A DNA stretch of 64,000 nt from Psychrobacter sp. 4Bb. Its GTDB lineage: Bacteria; Pseudomonadota; Gammaproteobacteria; Pseudomonadales; Moraxellaceae. The stretch covers positions 62,001 through 126,000 of the forward strand of contig NZ_PJAS01000072.1 in assembly GCF_002836735.1 (NCBI RefSeq), given 5' to 3'. The notes under the pieces are model-generated. The model was given only the letters and a program-made list of their open reading frames with translations. It made no database searches and was not told where the DNA came from. Below are positions 10,265 through 19,585 of the stretch, piece by piece. The position numbers and the translations under genes were made by a program. Position 1 is the stretch's first letter. Each line of letters begins with the position of its first letter.

Positions 10265-10453
10265 ACTTATCGAGCCTTATAATAATGAAGAACAGATGGT
10301 CAAAAAATGCATTATAGCAGCTAACTAACGATGGCCTAGTGATAGCATTCAATACTCATTCAAGCCATTTATCATTGCATAAACCAACCCTATTGACCAG
10401 TTATACAATACTAACTGAACTGAACCGACTGAACTTACCTATCAACTCATTGC

Positions 10454-11212
10454 TCAGTGCCCTTGCTGCTCTATTACTACCTGCTCGCTGGTTTTACCAA
10501 AGCGGCGTTGACGTTTTGCAAACTCTGCGATCATCAAAGCCAGCTCTTCTGCTGTAAAATTCGGCCACAATGTGGGAGTGAAAAACAGCTCAGCATAAGC
10601 GGATTGCCACAATAAGAAATTAGAAATACGATACTCGCCGCCCGTACGCACTAGCATATCTACTGCTGGCGTGTCGGCTAATTGTACGTAGTTACCTAAC
10701 AGCTCTTCGCTGACATCTTCAGCTTTTAATTCGCCATCTTGCACTTGCTGAGCCAGCTGTTGTGCTGCGTTTGCGATATCCCACTGTCCACCGTAGCTAA
10801 TTGCAATCACCAGCGTCATTGCGTCAAACTCTACCGTCTTTTCTTCTGCGTCAGCCATTAACATTTGTAATGACTCACTAAGCTGACTACGGTCACCGAT
10901 GAAACGCAAGCGAATACGATACTCATTCATGCGCGGCATTTGCTCATGAATCGTCGATGTGAGTAGCTGCATCAATAGTGCCACTTCACTAGGCGGTCTC
11001 TGCCAATTTTCGCTAGAAAACGCAAAAACGGTCAGCACTTTAATGCCTGTATTGACACAATAATCAACAAGGGGATCTAGTGCATTTTTACCCGCTATAT
11101 GACCTTGACCTTGGCCTAAATTATTGGCCTTACCATAGCGATTATTACCATCCATAATGATGGCGATATGACGAGGAAGAATAGCGGGCGCCAAAACGGC
11201 TGAAGTGGACAT
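10454..11212 (-). CDS. uppS: Undecaprenyl diphosphate synthase (cis-prenyltransferase)
   Basis: Soluble enzyme that adds eight isopentenyl units to FPP to give the C55 carrier lipid for peptidoglycan and LPS. Motif I is HIAIIMDGNNRYGKAN, with the catalytic Asp at residue 21. The common GNGRWAK is here GNNRYGK. VFAFSSENW and VRTGGEYRISNFLLWQSAY, which includes the SDS-like RISNFL segment, complete the family pattern. 252 residues. It is the first gene of the leftward uppS-to-lpxA group, after a 388-nt leader. Confidence 0.95.
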   Translation of the reverse strand: MSTSAVLAPAILPRHIAIIMDGNNRYGKANNLGQGQGHIAGKNALDPLVDYCVNTGIKVLTVFAFSSENWQRPPSEVALLMQLLTSTIHEQMPRMNEYRIRLRFIGDRSQLSESLQMLMADAEEKTVEFDAMTLVIAISYGGQWDIANAAQQLAQQVQDGELKAEDVSEELLGNYVQLADTPAVDMLVRTGGEYRISNFLLWQSAYAELFFTPTLWPNFTAEELALMIAEFAKRQRRFGKTSEQVVIEQQGH

Positions 11213-11600
11213 AGGCGAACTTGCTTATTGTTAAGGTAAAATAATAATAACGTGTGCAACGGCGAATAAAAAGTGCCATTTATATAATTCACTAACTTAT
11301 CATAATTATATTGTGAATTTTTAATGCTCAGAATGCGATGAACAAAGTCTAATCAATCGCGTTTTTGGCATGTTCTAGATATGGCTGCATATAGTTGATT
11401 CAGTTTAAAAGAGAGACCAGCAACCGAGTTCAGATGTATATGCGATACTTCAATCGAGGTTAACGCTGCGACTCTTTTATAGAGGATTAACTATATCAGT
11501 CTACACAATAATAAACAGCCAATAGCTACAAAGTATTGGCTGCTAAATTACAGATAATCTACCGAACTGATTCTTGCTATAAATACCAAATATATTAGTC
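11213..11600 (-). other. Gene-free stretch between frr and uppS (promoter/leader region)
   Basis: AT-rich, no supported ORF. It contains the frr terminator at its right end and an AATTCAC / GTGAATT inverted repeat about 80-110 nt upstream of uppS. Since a terminator closes the pyrH-frr transcript, the promoter for uppS-cdsA-dxr-rseP-bamA should be here. I could not fix a convincing -35/-10 pair. Confidence 0.5.
11506..11542 (-). terminator. Terminator after frr
   Basis: Perfect 9-bp stem (11516-11524 / 11534-11542) with a 9-nt loop. On the minus strand it is followed by TTTATTATT. It lies 58 nt downstream of the frr stop. Confidence 0.75.
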
Positions 11601-12155
11601 TTAAACTTCCATCAAATCGCTTTCTTTTTTGCTTAAGCGAGCATCGATCGTTTCAATGTATTTGTCAGTGATTTTTTGAATGTCATCACTCGCGCGGCGC
11701 TCATCATCTTCTGAGATTTCTTTTTCTTTTGCCAAGTCTTTGATATCATTCATCATGTCACGGCGAATATTACGGATAGACACTCGGCTGCTCTCAGCTT
11801 CACCACGTGCAAGTTTTTGCATATCGCGACGAGTATCTTCTGTTAATGCGGGCATTGGCACACGAATCACATCAGCAGACATTGGGTTTAGGCCCAAATC
11901 TGCTTCACGAATGGCCTTGTCTACTGCTTGTACCATAGTACGGTCAAATGGTTGAACCAGTAAGGTACGCGAGTCCTCAACGTTTACGCTTGCCACTTGG
12001 TTCAATGGTGTATCAGAACCATAGTAGCTAACCATCACACCTGACAACATACCTGGATGCGCACGACCAGTACGAACTTTACTGAAAGTGCTTTCAAGCG
12101 CTTCCAACGTTTTTTGCATGCGTGCTTCACCGTCTTGCTTAATCTCTTTAATCAT
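11601..12155 (-). CDS. frr: Ribosome recycling factor
   Basis: Cytoplasmic protein that splits post-termination ribosomes together with EF-G. The 184 residues (usual 185) begin [13 protein letters not shown], with the typical [14 protein letters not shown] segment and [20 protein letters not shown] region near residue 100. The C-terminus is a charged helix ([20 protein letters not shown]). It follows pyrH by 112 nt, the conserved pyrH-frr pair, and ends before a terminator. Confidence 0.97.
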   Translation of the reverse strand: MIKEIKQDGEARMQKTLEALESTFSKVRTGRAHPGMLSGVMVSYYGSDTPLNQVASVNVEDSRTLLVQPFDRTMVQAVDKAIREADLGLNPMSADVIRVPMPALTEDTRRDMQKLARGEAESSRVSIRNIRRDMMNDIKDLAKEKEISEDDERRASDDIQKITDKYIETIDARLSKKESDLMEV

Positions 12156-12267
12156 TGTGTATCCTTATTTATCGTTACCGACAAATTTTTTATTTGCTAT
12201 TGGGATATTAACTATTTGTTGCTAATCGTTAGCTATTTACTGACGTTAGTTGCCAGTATCGCATCAA

Positions 12268-12993
12268 TTAATGAAAAACTCGTGTGCCTTCATTTTCACC
12301 CATGATGACATTCAATAATGCATTAGGTTTTGTCATATCAAACACTTGTAGCGGTACGTTATGCTCACGGCATAACGCGATAGCCGTTAAATCCATGACG
12401 CCTAGCTTTTGCTCTAATACTTCATCAAAAGTCAGACCGTCATATTTGACTGCATCATCATGTAGGCTTGGGTCTTTGTCATAAACGCCATCGACCTTAG
12501 TCGCTTTTAAAATCAAACCGGCTTCGATCTCGATACCGCGCAAACAAGCAGCAGTGTCAGTGGTAAAGAATGGGTTACCCGTACCTGCAACAAAGATACA
12601 AACTTCGCCGTTTTTGAGATAACGAATGGCATTACGACTGCTATAGCTTTCGGTGACTTCACCAATCGGTAACGCTGACATCAAGCGCGTTTTTATGTTG
12701 CGACGCTCAAGCGCATCACGCATTGCCAGTCCGTTCATAACGGTTGCTAACATGCCCATCTGATCACCAGTAACGCGGCCAACGAGACCTTCTTTTTGTA
12801 ACTGTGCACCGCGATATAAGTTACCACCGCCAACTACGATACCCACTTGGACACCAAGTCCACGCAAGTGAGCGATAGACAAGCTCATTTTATCAAGCAC
12901 TTCGGTATCGATACCCATGTCTTTACTACCAGCTAAGGCTTCACCGGAGAGTTTCAGCAAGATACGAGCGTAACGCGGGTTTTTGTCAGACAT
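12268..12993 (-). CDS. pyrH: Uridylate kinase
   Basis: UMP kinase of the amino-acid-kinase fold: ATP + UMP to ADP + UDP, a hexamer regulated by GTP and UTP in relatives. 241 residues. The motifs are [11 protein letters not shown] (N-term), [13 protein letters not shown] (phosphate loop), [18 protein letters not shown] and [20 protein letters not shown]. The ATG at 12993 has an AAGGTG ribosome-binding site 4-9 nt upstream. It is cotranscribed with frr. Confidence 0.97.
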   Translation of the reverse strand: MSDKNPRYARILLKLSGEALAGSKDMGIDTEVLDKMSLSIAHLRGLGVQVGIVVGGGNLYRGAQLQKEGLVGRVTGDQMGMLATVMNGLAMRDALERRNIKTRLMSALPIGEVTESYSSRNAIRYLKNGEVCIFVAGTGNPFFTTDTAACLRGIEIEAGLILKATKVDGVYDKDPSLHDDAVKYDGLTFDEVLEQKLGVMDLTAIALCREHNVPLQVFDMTKPNALLNVIMGENEGTRVFH

Positions 12994-13165
12994 GAGGTCA
13001 CCTTGTTATCATGAAATTATAAAGAAAATTATCGGTAAAATACAAATCGAGTTTGCCCACAACGCCACACTTACAGCTAAGCGTATTAAAAAGGCTAAAT
13101 TGCGCTAATTGTAGCAAAAACTGCCCGCCATTGGGCAATTTTCACTCGCATATCTTATTGGATAT

Positions 13166-14752
13166 CTAGCCTTGATAACTGGCGAATAGATCGTATTCGC
13201 TAGCATCATCAATAGTCACGGTTAAGAACTGCCCTACTTTAACTTGAGCGTTGATATCATCAACATAGACATGACCATCAATTTCAGGTGCATCAGCATA
13301 GCTACGGCAGATAGCAATCTTTTCATCGCTGTCAATTTCATCGACCAATACCGTTAAGGTTTTGCCGACTTTTTCTTGTAGCTTTTGCGCTGAAATATCT
13401 TGCTGTAGCGCCATTAAACGCTCATAGCGAGACTGCTTGACGTCTTCAGGGATATGGTCAGGCAAGTCATTGGCCACTGCGCCTTCTACTTCTGAATAAG
13501 TGAATGCACCCACGCGATCAAGACGTGCTTCAACTAGCCAATCAAGCAAGCACTGAAAATCTTCTTCTGTCTCGCCAGGGAAGCCAACCACAAAAGTCGA
13601 GCGAATCACGATATCAGGACAGATATCACGCCACGCTTTGATACGTGCCAAGGTGTTTTCGCTATGCGCAGGACGTTTCATCGCTTTTAAGATGCGATGA
13701 CTGGCATGCTGGAACGGAATATCCAGATAAGGAAGCAGTTTCTTCTCACCCATCAACTCAACGACTTTGTCTACATGTGGATACGGATAGACATAATGCA
13801 AGCGAACCCAAATGCCCAAATCGTTCAATGCTTGGCATAAGTCATAAAACTTAGACTTGAGCGGCATACCATTCCAAAAGCTGGTTTTATACTTTAGGTC
13901 AAGGCCATATGCCGAGGTATCTTGCGAGATGATAAGCAACTCTTTCACGCCAGCTTTTTTGAGCGCCAGTGCTTCATTCATAACATTATCAATCGGGCGC
14001 GATACCAAATCACCGCGCAAGCTTGGAATAATACAGAACGTACAACGGTGATTACAGCCTTCTGATATTTTTAGATAAGCATAATGGCTTGGGGTCAGTT
14101 TGATACCCGCTTCATTAATCAAATCTATTTTTGGATCATAGTTGGCGTCCTGACTGCGATTTGGCTTAGGCACATGCTGCGCTACTGCCGTAATCACTTC
14201 ATCATAGGCATGTGCGCCCGTCACTGCTAGTACAGCTGGATGCATCTCACGGATTTTGTCCGCCTCTTTACCTAAGCAACCAGTAACAATCACTTTACCA
14301 TTTTTGCTAATGGCCTCGCCGATCGCATCAAGTGACTCTTGTACCGCTGACTCAATAAAGCCGCAAGTATTTACCACGACCAAGTCAGCACCATCATAAT
14401 CACTGGCTACTTGATAGCCGTCACGGCTTAGCTCAGTGATAATACGCTCACTATCTACCAATGCTTTTGGACAACCTAGTGATACAAAACCAATCTTTGG
14501 CGCTGCACTAACTGGCATCGTAGCAGTCGCATTGGCAGTCGTAACATCGCTGCTTTGGGCTACACTACGGTTTTGGTTATGGTTGGCTTTATGATGGTAA
14601 GGTTGTTTAGTGTCTGTTTGACTGGCATCTGCCTGACTCTGCGCTTGTACTATGGTAGGCGCGGCAGGATTGAAGATAGTGGCAGTGTCTTTTACGGCAG
14701 ATAGAGGAGCTGTTGCTGTCGTATTCACTGACTCGGTAGAAGTTTTGGACAT
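13166..14752 (-). CDS. rimO: Ribosomal protein uS12 methylthiotransferase RimO
   Basis: Radical-SAM enzyme that methylthiolates Asp88 of ribosomal protein S12. From the ATG at 14752 there are 528 residues. The N-terminal MTTase domain starts at [17 protein letters not shown], with its three cluster cysteines near residues 94, 130 and 159. The radical-SAM site [18 protein letters not shown] has Cys 233, 237 and 240, and a TRAM domain is at the end. The start is set by AAGG 7 nt upstream of 14752; upstream TTG 14806 and ATG 14788 lack one. About 80 low-complexity residues (Ala/Thr/Gln/Asn rich) precede the enzyme and are not part of the usual 440-residue protein. Confidence 0.94.
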   Translation of the reverse strand: MSKTSTESVNTTATAPLSAVKDTATIFNPAAPTIVQAQSQADASQTDTKQPYHHKANHNQNRSVAQSSDVTTANATATMPVSAAPKIGFVSLGCPKALVDSERIITELSRDGYQVASDYDGADLVVVNTCGFIESAVQESLDAIGEAISKNGKVIVTGCLGKEADKIREMHPAVLAVTGAHAYDEVITAVAQHVPKPNRSQDANYDPKIDLINEAGIKLTPSHYAYLKISEGCNHRCTFCIIPSLRGDLVSRPIDNVMNEALALKKAGVKELLIISQDTSAYGLDLKYKTSFWNGMPLKSKFYDLCQALNDLGIWVRLHYVYPYPHVDKVVELMGEKKLLPYLDIPFQHASHRILKAMKRPAHSENTLARIKAWRDICPDIVIRSTFVVGFPGETEEDFQCLLDWLVEARLDRVGAFTYSEVEGAVANDLPDHIPEDVKQSRYERLMALQQDISAQKLQEKVGKTLTVLVDEIDSDEKIAICRSYADAPEIDGHVYVDDINAQVKVGQFLTVTIDDASEYDLFASYQG

Positions 14753-14887
14753 GGCTGACCTTGCTAGAGATAAATTGGCTGAGCGCATTGTACGTTTTTT
14801 TTGCAAAAATCACCAGTTTTGCCGCTCTATAGTCTTGATTTGTGGTTAAATATTATCTCAAGCATCTGACTTTTTTGGGCCCTACCG

Positions 14888-16240
14888 ATGAACGCTGATT
14901 TTATAACCGCCAAAACAACCCCTGACCTCGCATTTATATCTCAGCATTTATTCACCGCTATTTTATGGGTCAACGATGAGCTATCAATCACACGGTTGAA
15001 TGCTCAAGCCGAGCAGCTACTTGCCATTAGTAGCGGCAGACTAATCAATCAATCCATCTTGACTCTGCTCGCACCTGATGAGTTAAAGACTAAAGATACT
15101 GCATTTATCGATAATGATATAAATGAAAATGAGTCTTCGAGCGAGCCAGCTTACTCTTTGACCGAGCGTTTTGTGCAAGCTCAGAACTACCAACAGCCTT
15201 TTATCGATCATGACCACATCATAAAAACACCACTAAATGGTAATTTATCATTGTCAGTCGACTATAGCGTCACGCCAGTCATCTATGAACAGCAGCCTTA
15301 TTTTATTATCGAGATGTGGGGTAAAGATCGGCAAAGTCGTATCTCTGAGGAGCAGCGTCAACAGCAGCAGTATACAGTGGCCCGTCATATGTTACGCTCG
15401 GTGGCACACGAAATAAAAAACCCTCTTGCTGGTATTCGCGGGGCAGCACAACTGTTGCAACGGCAATTCATTAAATTCAGCGACGCATCTACTACTAACA
15501 CCTCTAGCGCTGATAATGCTTTGACAACTACCAACGCTGACACGCAGCATGATTTGCAAAAAATGAATCAAAAACTGCGCAACTATACGGACATTATTAT
15601 TTCAGAGACTGATCGATTGACTCATCTTATTGGGCAGCTTCTGGGTTCCAATCAACTGCCAAACTGGCAAACGCTCAATATCCATGAGCCTTTAGAGCAT
15701 GTCTTAACCTTAGTGACCAATCAGTATCCACAGGTAGTGTTACAGCGTGATTATGATTTATCATTGCCAGAGTTGTGCGCTGATAAGGATCAACTGATTC
15801 AAGTGTTTTTAAACCTCATTAATAATGCTTGTGAGTCGATGACTGAGTTCGAACAAACGCTACAACAGAATAAAATCTCAGAGTCTCAAGAATCACCACA
15901 AGCTACCATGCAAAAGAGTAATTCTGACTATCAACCGACATTGCATATTCAAACGCGGGTTGCCTTTCAGCATACGATCGTCGGGCAGCAGCACAAGCAA
16001 GTGATGCAAATTACCATTACCGATAATGGCTCAGGTATTGATCCAGCATTGATCGGTCAGATATTTTTCCCAATGGTCACTAGCCGTGCAGCTGGTACAG
16101 GTCTTGGATTATCCATCGTCCAAGATATTATCAGTCATCATCATGGTATGATTGATGTGAGCTCGACAAAAGAACAAGAGGACAAGCAAACCCGATTTAC
16201 GCTATACCTACCATTTACTCAACCCATCACTGAGACATAA
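14888..16240 (+). CDS. ntrB: Nitrogen-regulation sensor histidine kinase NtrB (GlnL)
   Basis: Cytosolic PII-controlled kinase/phosphatase acting on NtrC. Residues 1-125 form a PAS-like domain (AILWVNDELSITRLNAQAEQ). The dimerization helix carries the phospho-His in RSVAHEIKNPLAGIRGAAQL. The ATP-binding domain has the N-box NLINNACESM and G-boxes DNGSGIDP and GTGLGLSIV. Two Thr/Asn/Gln-rich insertions (after the H-box and before the G1 box) make it 450 residues instead of about 350. It is divergent from rimO and 99 nt upstream of ntrC. Confidence 0.94.
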   Translation: MNADFITAKTTPDLAFISQHLFTAILWVNDELSITRLNAQAEQLLAISSGRLINQSILTLLAPDELKTKDTAFIDNDINENESSSEPAYSLTERFVQAQNYQQPFIDHDHIIKTPLNGNLSLSVDYSVTPVIYEQQPYFIIEMWGKDRQSRISEEQRQQQQYTVARHMLRSVAHEIKNPLAGIRGAAQLLQRQFIKFSDASTTNTSSADNALTTTNADTQHDLQKMNQKLRNYTDIIISETDRLTHLIGQLLGSNQLPNWQTLNIHEPLEHVLTLVTNQYPQVVLQRDYDLSLPELCADKDQLIQVFLNLINNACESMTEFEQTLQQNKISESQESPQATMQKSNSDYQPTLHIQTRVAFQHTIVGQQHKQVMQITITDNGSGIDPALIGQIFFPMVTSRAAGTGLGLSIVQDIISHHHGMIDVSSTKEQEDKQTRFTLYLPFTQPITET

Positions 16241-16339
16241 AACAAATTATGAATTTATGAATTAAAGGCTGCTAAGTTTCCTAATGCCCAACTCCCAATC
16301 CCCAACTTACTATCAATAATTGCTGATTAGGCCCAATAC

Positions 16340-18121
16340 ATGACTGAATATAGCGACGACCTCCAACCTAAAAGCGATGATCAATCAACACAATCACAAA
16401 TAGTAACTGTGAATAATGCACCCAGCGACCACCCTGCAACATTGTGGTTAATCGATGACGATGCAGCCCTACGTATGGTGTTGGCAGACACGTTTGAAGA
16501 TGCTGGATTGACCGTTATCAGTTTTACCCAAGCACAAGCAGCATGGACTCGCCTTAACGATGTGTTAAAACAGCAAGAGTCAGCCGAGCAATTACCAGAC
16601 GTCATACTAACCGATATTCGTATGCCAATGATGGATGGATTGTCTTTTAGCGACTGGGTCCATCAGTACTTCCCTAAAATGCCAATCGTAATTATGACGG
16701 CACACTCAGACCTAACCTCTGCTATCAATAGCTATCAGACAGGGGCTTTTGAATACTTGCCCAAGCCTTTTGACTTAGATGACGCGGTTGCAACGATTTA
16801 TAAAGCCATCAATTATCAGCCCAACTTAGAAACAACAACTGTTTCCCTTTTAGATGAATCCAATACCAATACAACGTCTGACACTTCCACCGAAGACCTG
16901 ATGAAATCTAAAGCAGCACCTGCCAGTAAGACAACCAAAGACAATAAGAACAAAGGTGCCGTCGAAGGCAAAAGTAATGGGAACCCTAGCGGCATCATTG
17001 GACAGTCACCAGCCATGCAAACGGTGTTTCGTGCTATTGGCAGACTGGCTCAATCCCCCATTTCCGTCTTAATCACTGGCGAGTCTGGAACAGGTAAAGA
17101 GTTGGTAGCCAGTGCTCTACATCAGCACTCCCCGCGTAAGCAACAACCATTTATTGCGCTTAATATGGCAGCCATACCGCATGACTTGATCGAGTCTGAG
17201 CTATTTGGTCACGAAAAAGGTGCGTTTACTGGTGCAACGACGATGCGTCAAGGCCGTTTTGAGCAGGCAGACGGTGGTACTCTATTTTTAGATGAAATCG
17301 GTGACATGCCTTTTAGCACTCAGACAAGGCTGTTACGCGTACTGGCCAATGGTGAGTTTTATCGTGTTGGTGGTCAGCAGCCAATAAAGGTCGATGTACG
17401 TATCATCGCAGCCACCCACCAAAACTTAGAAGAGCTGGTAAAACAAAGCCGATTCCGCGAAGACTTATTTTATCGCCTCAATGTCATTCGATTACCCCTA
17501 CCGCCACTACGTACACGCCCTGAAGACATTCCTGCATTAGCCCTCTACTTTATGCAGTCTGCCGCAGAGCAAATGAATACCACTCCAAAGCATTTACATC
17601 CTGCCGCATTGCAAATTATGCAGACGTTTGACTGGCGCGGTAACGTACGTCAATTAGAAAACGTCTGTTTGTGGCTCACGGTCATGGCTACTGGTGACAC
17701 TGTGATGGCGACAGACTTGCCACCAGAGCTACTTGAAAACATCTCACCTAATACGGTGCTTTATGAAGAGCACGGCCCAACAGAGGGAGACGCTCAAGAG
17801 CATTTGGCACAAAATGGCAATGTGTTAAATGGTAGATCATTAAACAGTCATCAAAATGAGCGAAGTAGCCCGTTGCCTAAAAACCAAAGTTGGCAGCAAG
17901 CATTGGCTGATTGGGCTGAGCAGTCGTTAAGCACGGGTGAAACTGATATTTTGCAAACAGCAACCCCTGAGTTTGAGCGCGTTTTATTAACAGCAGCACT
18001 CAATCATAGTGGCGGTAAAAAGATAGAAGCCGCGAGCTTACTTGGTTGGGGACGCAATACTCTGACACGCAAATTGCAGCAACTGGATATCTCTGCCCCG
18101 AGAGTACCAACTAAAGAATAA
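16340..18121 (+). CDS. ntrC: Nitrogen-regulation response regulator NtrC (sigma-54 activator)
   Basis: Transcription activator of sigma-54 promoters under nitrogen limitation. Domain order: receiver (LIDDDAALRMVL; phospho-Asp 92 in LTDIRMPMMDG; Lys 142 in PKPF); polar linker about 155-230; AAA+ domain with Walker A GESGTGKE, the sigma-54-contact loop GAFTGA and the Walker-B segment GGTLFLDEIGDMP; C-terminal Fis-type helix-turn-helix (AASLLGWGRNTLTRKLQQL). The 593 residues exceed the usual ~470 because of a 30-residue N-tail, the long linker and an insert before the HTH. Confidence 0.95.
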   Translation: MTEYSDDLQPKSDDQSTQSQIVTVNNAPSDHPATLWLIDDDAALRMVLADTFEDAGLTVISFTQAQAAWTRLNDVLKQQESAEQLPDVILTDIRMPMMDGLSFSDWVHQYFPKMPIVIMTAHSDLTSAINSYQTGAFEYLPKPFDLDDAVATIYKAINYQPNLETTTVSLLDESNTNTTSDTSTEDLMKSKAAPASKTTKDNKNKGAVEGKSNGNPSGIIGQSPAMQTVFRAIGRLAQSPISVLITGESGTGKELVASALHQHSPRKQQPFIALNMAAIPHDLIESELFGHEKGAFTGATTMRQGRFEQADGGTLFLDEIGDMPFSTQTRLLRVLANGEFYRVGGQQPIKVDVRIIAATHQNLEELVKQSRFREDLFYRLNVIRLPLPPLRTRPEDIPALALYFMQSAAEQMNTTPKHLHPAALQIMQTFDWRGNVRQLENVCLWLTVMATGDTVMATDLPPELLENISPNTVLYEEHGPTEGDAQEHLAQNGNVLNGRSLNSHQNERSSPLPKNQSWQQALADWAEQSLSTGETDILQTATPEFERVLLTAALNHSGGKKIEAASLLGWGRNTLTRKLQQLDISAPRVPTKE

Positions 18122-18222
18122 AAAACGTATAAAGCATGATATTAAATTATTATTAATATCAATTACTTAAAATTAATATCAAAAATAAATGATAAATAAT
18201 TAAAAATAATTGCAAATAGGGG

Positions 18223-18250
18223 TTGCCAAACAATTAAAACTCTATATAAT
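18223..18250 (+). promoter_or_regulatory. Promoter of tRNA-Leu
   Basis: TTGCCA (18223-18228) and TATAAT (18245-18250) separated by 16 nt, about 90 nt upstream of the tRNA. This is the only clear sigma-70-like pair in the AT-rich gap after ntrC. Confidence 0.6.
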
Positions 18251-18338
18251 AGCCAACCACTGAGACGCACTACCGAATCAGTTAACTGTCTAGATAGCGT
18301 TTGAGTTTAATCGTTTTTGATGATAGAGTAACGAAAAT

Positions 18339-18423
18339 GGGGCTGTGGCGGAATTGGTAGACGCACCAGATTTAGGTTCTGGCGCCGCAAGGTGTGAGAG
18401 TTCGAGTCTCTCCAGCCCCACCA
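18339..18423 (+). tRNA. tRNA-Leu (anticodon TAG)
   Basis: 85 nt including the encoded CCA. The acceptor stem is GGGGCTG/CAGCCCC. The anticodon arm CCAGA-TTTAGGT-TCTGG gives anticodon TAG. The long variable arm CGCC-GCAA-GGTG is typical of class II Leu tRNA, and the T arm is GAGAG-TTCGAGT-CTCTC. Its 3' part (from TTCGAGT) is the integration site of the island and is intact after integration because the island supplies the same 3' end. Confidence 0.97.
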
Positions 18424-18435
18424 TTTTCGGATAGT
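18401..18435 (+). repeat. attL: 35-bp direct repeat in the tRNA-Leu 3' end
   Basis: Identical to 49807-49841. The core starts TTCGAGTCTCTCCAGCCCCA and continues through CCATTTTCGGATAGT. Beyond it both sides show diverged similarity over about 85 nt, including the terminator and TGAAATTTGGTAT-like sequence. Confidence 0.93.
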
Positions 18436-18461
18436 GAATAAATTGTCTCAAACCTATACTA

Positions 18462-18487
18462 AACCTGCCTTCGGGCAGGTTTTTTTA
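18462..18487 (+). terminator. Terminator downstream of tRNA-Leu (island-borne copy)
   Basis: ACCTGCC-TTCG-GGCAGGT stem with a stable UUCG loop and a following T-run. It lies inside the island, so it replaces the original tRNA terminator, which now sits beyond attR at about 49863. Confidence 0.9.
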
Positions 18488-18511
18488 TGTGTGGAATTTG
18501 GTATGAATATC

Positions 18512-18626
18512 TTCCGTGGGCTGAACTGTGGAACAGTATCAACTGTACTATCCTTCTATAAGCCTTAAATCGTAAGTGTTTGGAGAGTTTTTTGTAGATA
18601 TAGCCCATATTCTTCCGTGGGCTATA
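18512..18626. promoter_or_regulatory. Putative arm-type integrase sites, left end
   Basis: Three copies of a TGGGCT motif within 115 bp of attL: TTCCGTGGGCT at 18512-18522, TAGCCCATA (inverted) at 18601-18609 and TTCCGTGGGCT again at 18613-18623. The same motif recurs twice just inside attR. Tyrosine integrases with an arm-binding N-domain use such repeats; the assignment to this island's integrase is inferred. Confidence 0.5.
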
Positions 18627-18697
18627 ATCAGTTCTTATCTATGTTTGCCCAAGTAAATCTTACAAAGAGTATTTCACTATATTTCGTATAATTAAAT

Positions 18698-18731
18698 AGC
18701 CCTATAAGTTAGTAGCCTATAGGGCTTTTTC
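18698..18731 (+). terminator. Intrinsic terminator upstream of the island's first gene
   Basis: AGCCCTATA / TATAGGGCT stem (18698-18706, 18718-18726) followed by TTTTTC. No gene precedes it on this strand within the island, so it may insulate the secreted-protein gene or be left from a deleted gene. Confidence 0.65.
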
Positions 18732-18854
18732 ATTATAGGATGCATCTACTTATTACCATTTTAGTATAATGTGCTGGTCTAGAGACTAACTACTGAGAGT
18801 TGTATTTTTTGTTCTCTGAGCTTAATCTAATACCATCAAAAAAGGATTATTAAG

Positions 18855-19478
18855 ATGAACAAAGCGATATCATTAACTTTGGCTACTTTAGCTTTTACAT
18901 TCTCAGCTTCTGCTTATTCCGCACAGTTTTCTTCTATTATTGATGCAATGGCAATACCTAAAAATTCTCTAAACAATGTAAGTGGCTGGGAGAACGCAGA
19001 TGAAATTAAAGGTGTTAAATGGAAATGGCCGTATTACGAATCAGGCGCTCATGATAGTACGATGGAAGGAACAACCAAGGTAGGCAGCAGTAAAAATCCT
19101 AATATAGGTTATACTGAAGTTACTATCACTGGTGCTAGGACTTTCATGACAGCTATTGAAATAATGATTCAGAATGAAGGAGAGAGTCCTTCTAAAAGTG
19201 AAGTAAATAAGCTTTTTGGTTCTGGTAAGGTAACTAAAATTGCATCATCTTGTGATAGCAATCACCCTAACGAGAGAGATGCCACTTATTATTTTACTAG
19301 AGCAAAAGATCAGCCAGTCTTTATACGTTATGAAATAAATTGGGGTGCTGCAGGAAAAGGTGGTAGTGCAGGTGGTGCAAATATCACAGTTGCTAATAGA
19401 TTAACAGATTTAAATAGTCGCTATGGTTACGAGGATTGCTATGACAATCGGACGTTAGAAAAATGGTTGATTGATTGA
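18855..19478 (+). CDS. Exported protein of unknown function at island edge
   Basis: 207 residues with a clear Sec signal peptide (KAISLTLATLAFTFSASAYSA, cleavage about residue 22), so periplasmic or secreted. I do not recognise the family. The mature part is rich in Gly, Ser and Asn, has two Cys pairs' worth of cysteines (SSCDSN near 136 and YEDCYDN near 197) and a Gly-rich stretch (GAAGKGGSAGGAN near 170). AAAGGA lies 9 nt before the ATG. It stands alone as the first gene inside attL, the usual place for cargo, convergent with mobA. Confidence 0.75.
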   Translation: MNKAISLTLATLAFTFSASAYSAQFSSIIDAMAIPKNSLNNVSGWENADEIKGVKWKWPYYESGAHDSTMEGTTKVGSSKNPNIGYTEVTITGARTFMTAIEIMIQNEGESPSKSEVNKLFGSGKVTKIASSCDSNHPNERDATYYFTRAKDQPVFIRYEINWGAAGKGGSAGGANITVANRLTDLNSRYGYEDCYDNRTLEKWLID

Positions 19479-19585
19479 GCTACGCTGAAAAAACTGTAGA
19501 AACTAGCATGAGATATTTTAAGCAGAAAGCTCAATGCTAATGATCCACGTTGACGATTTTATAGTCACTAAACTCATAAGAAAAA

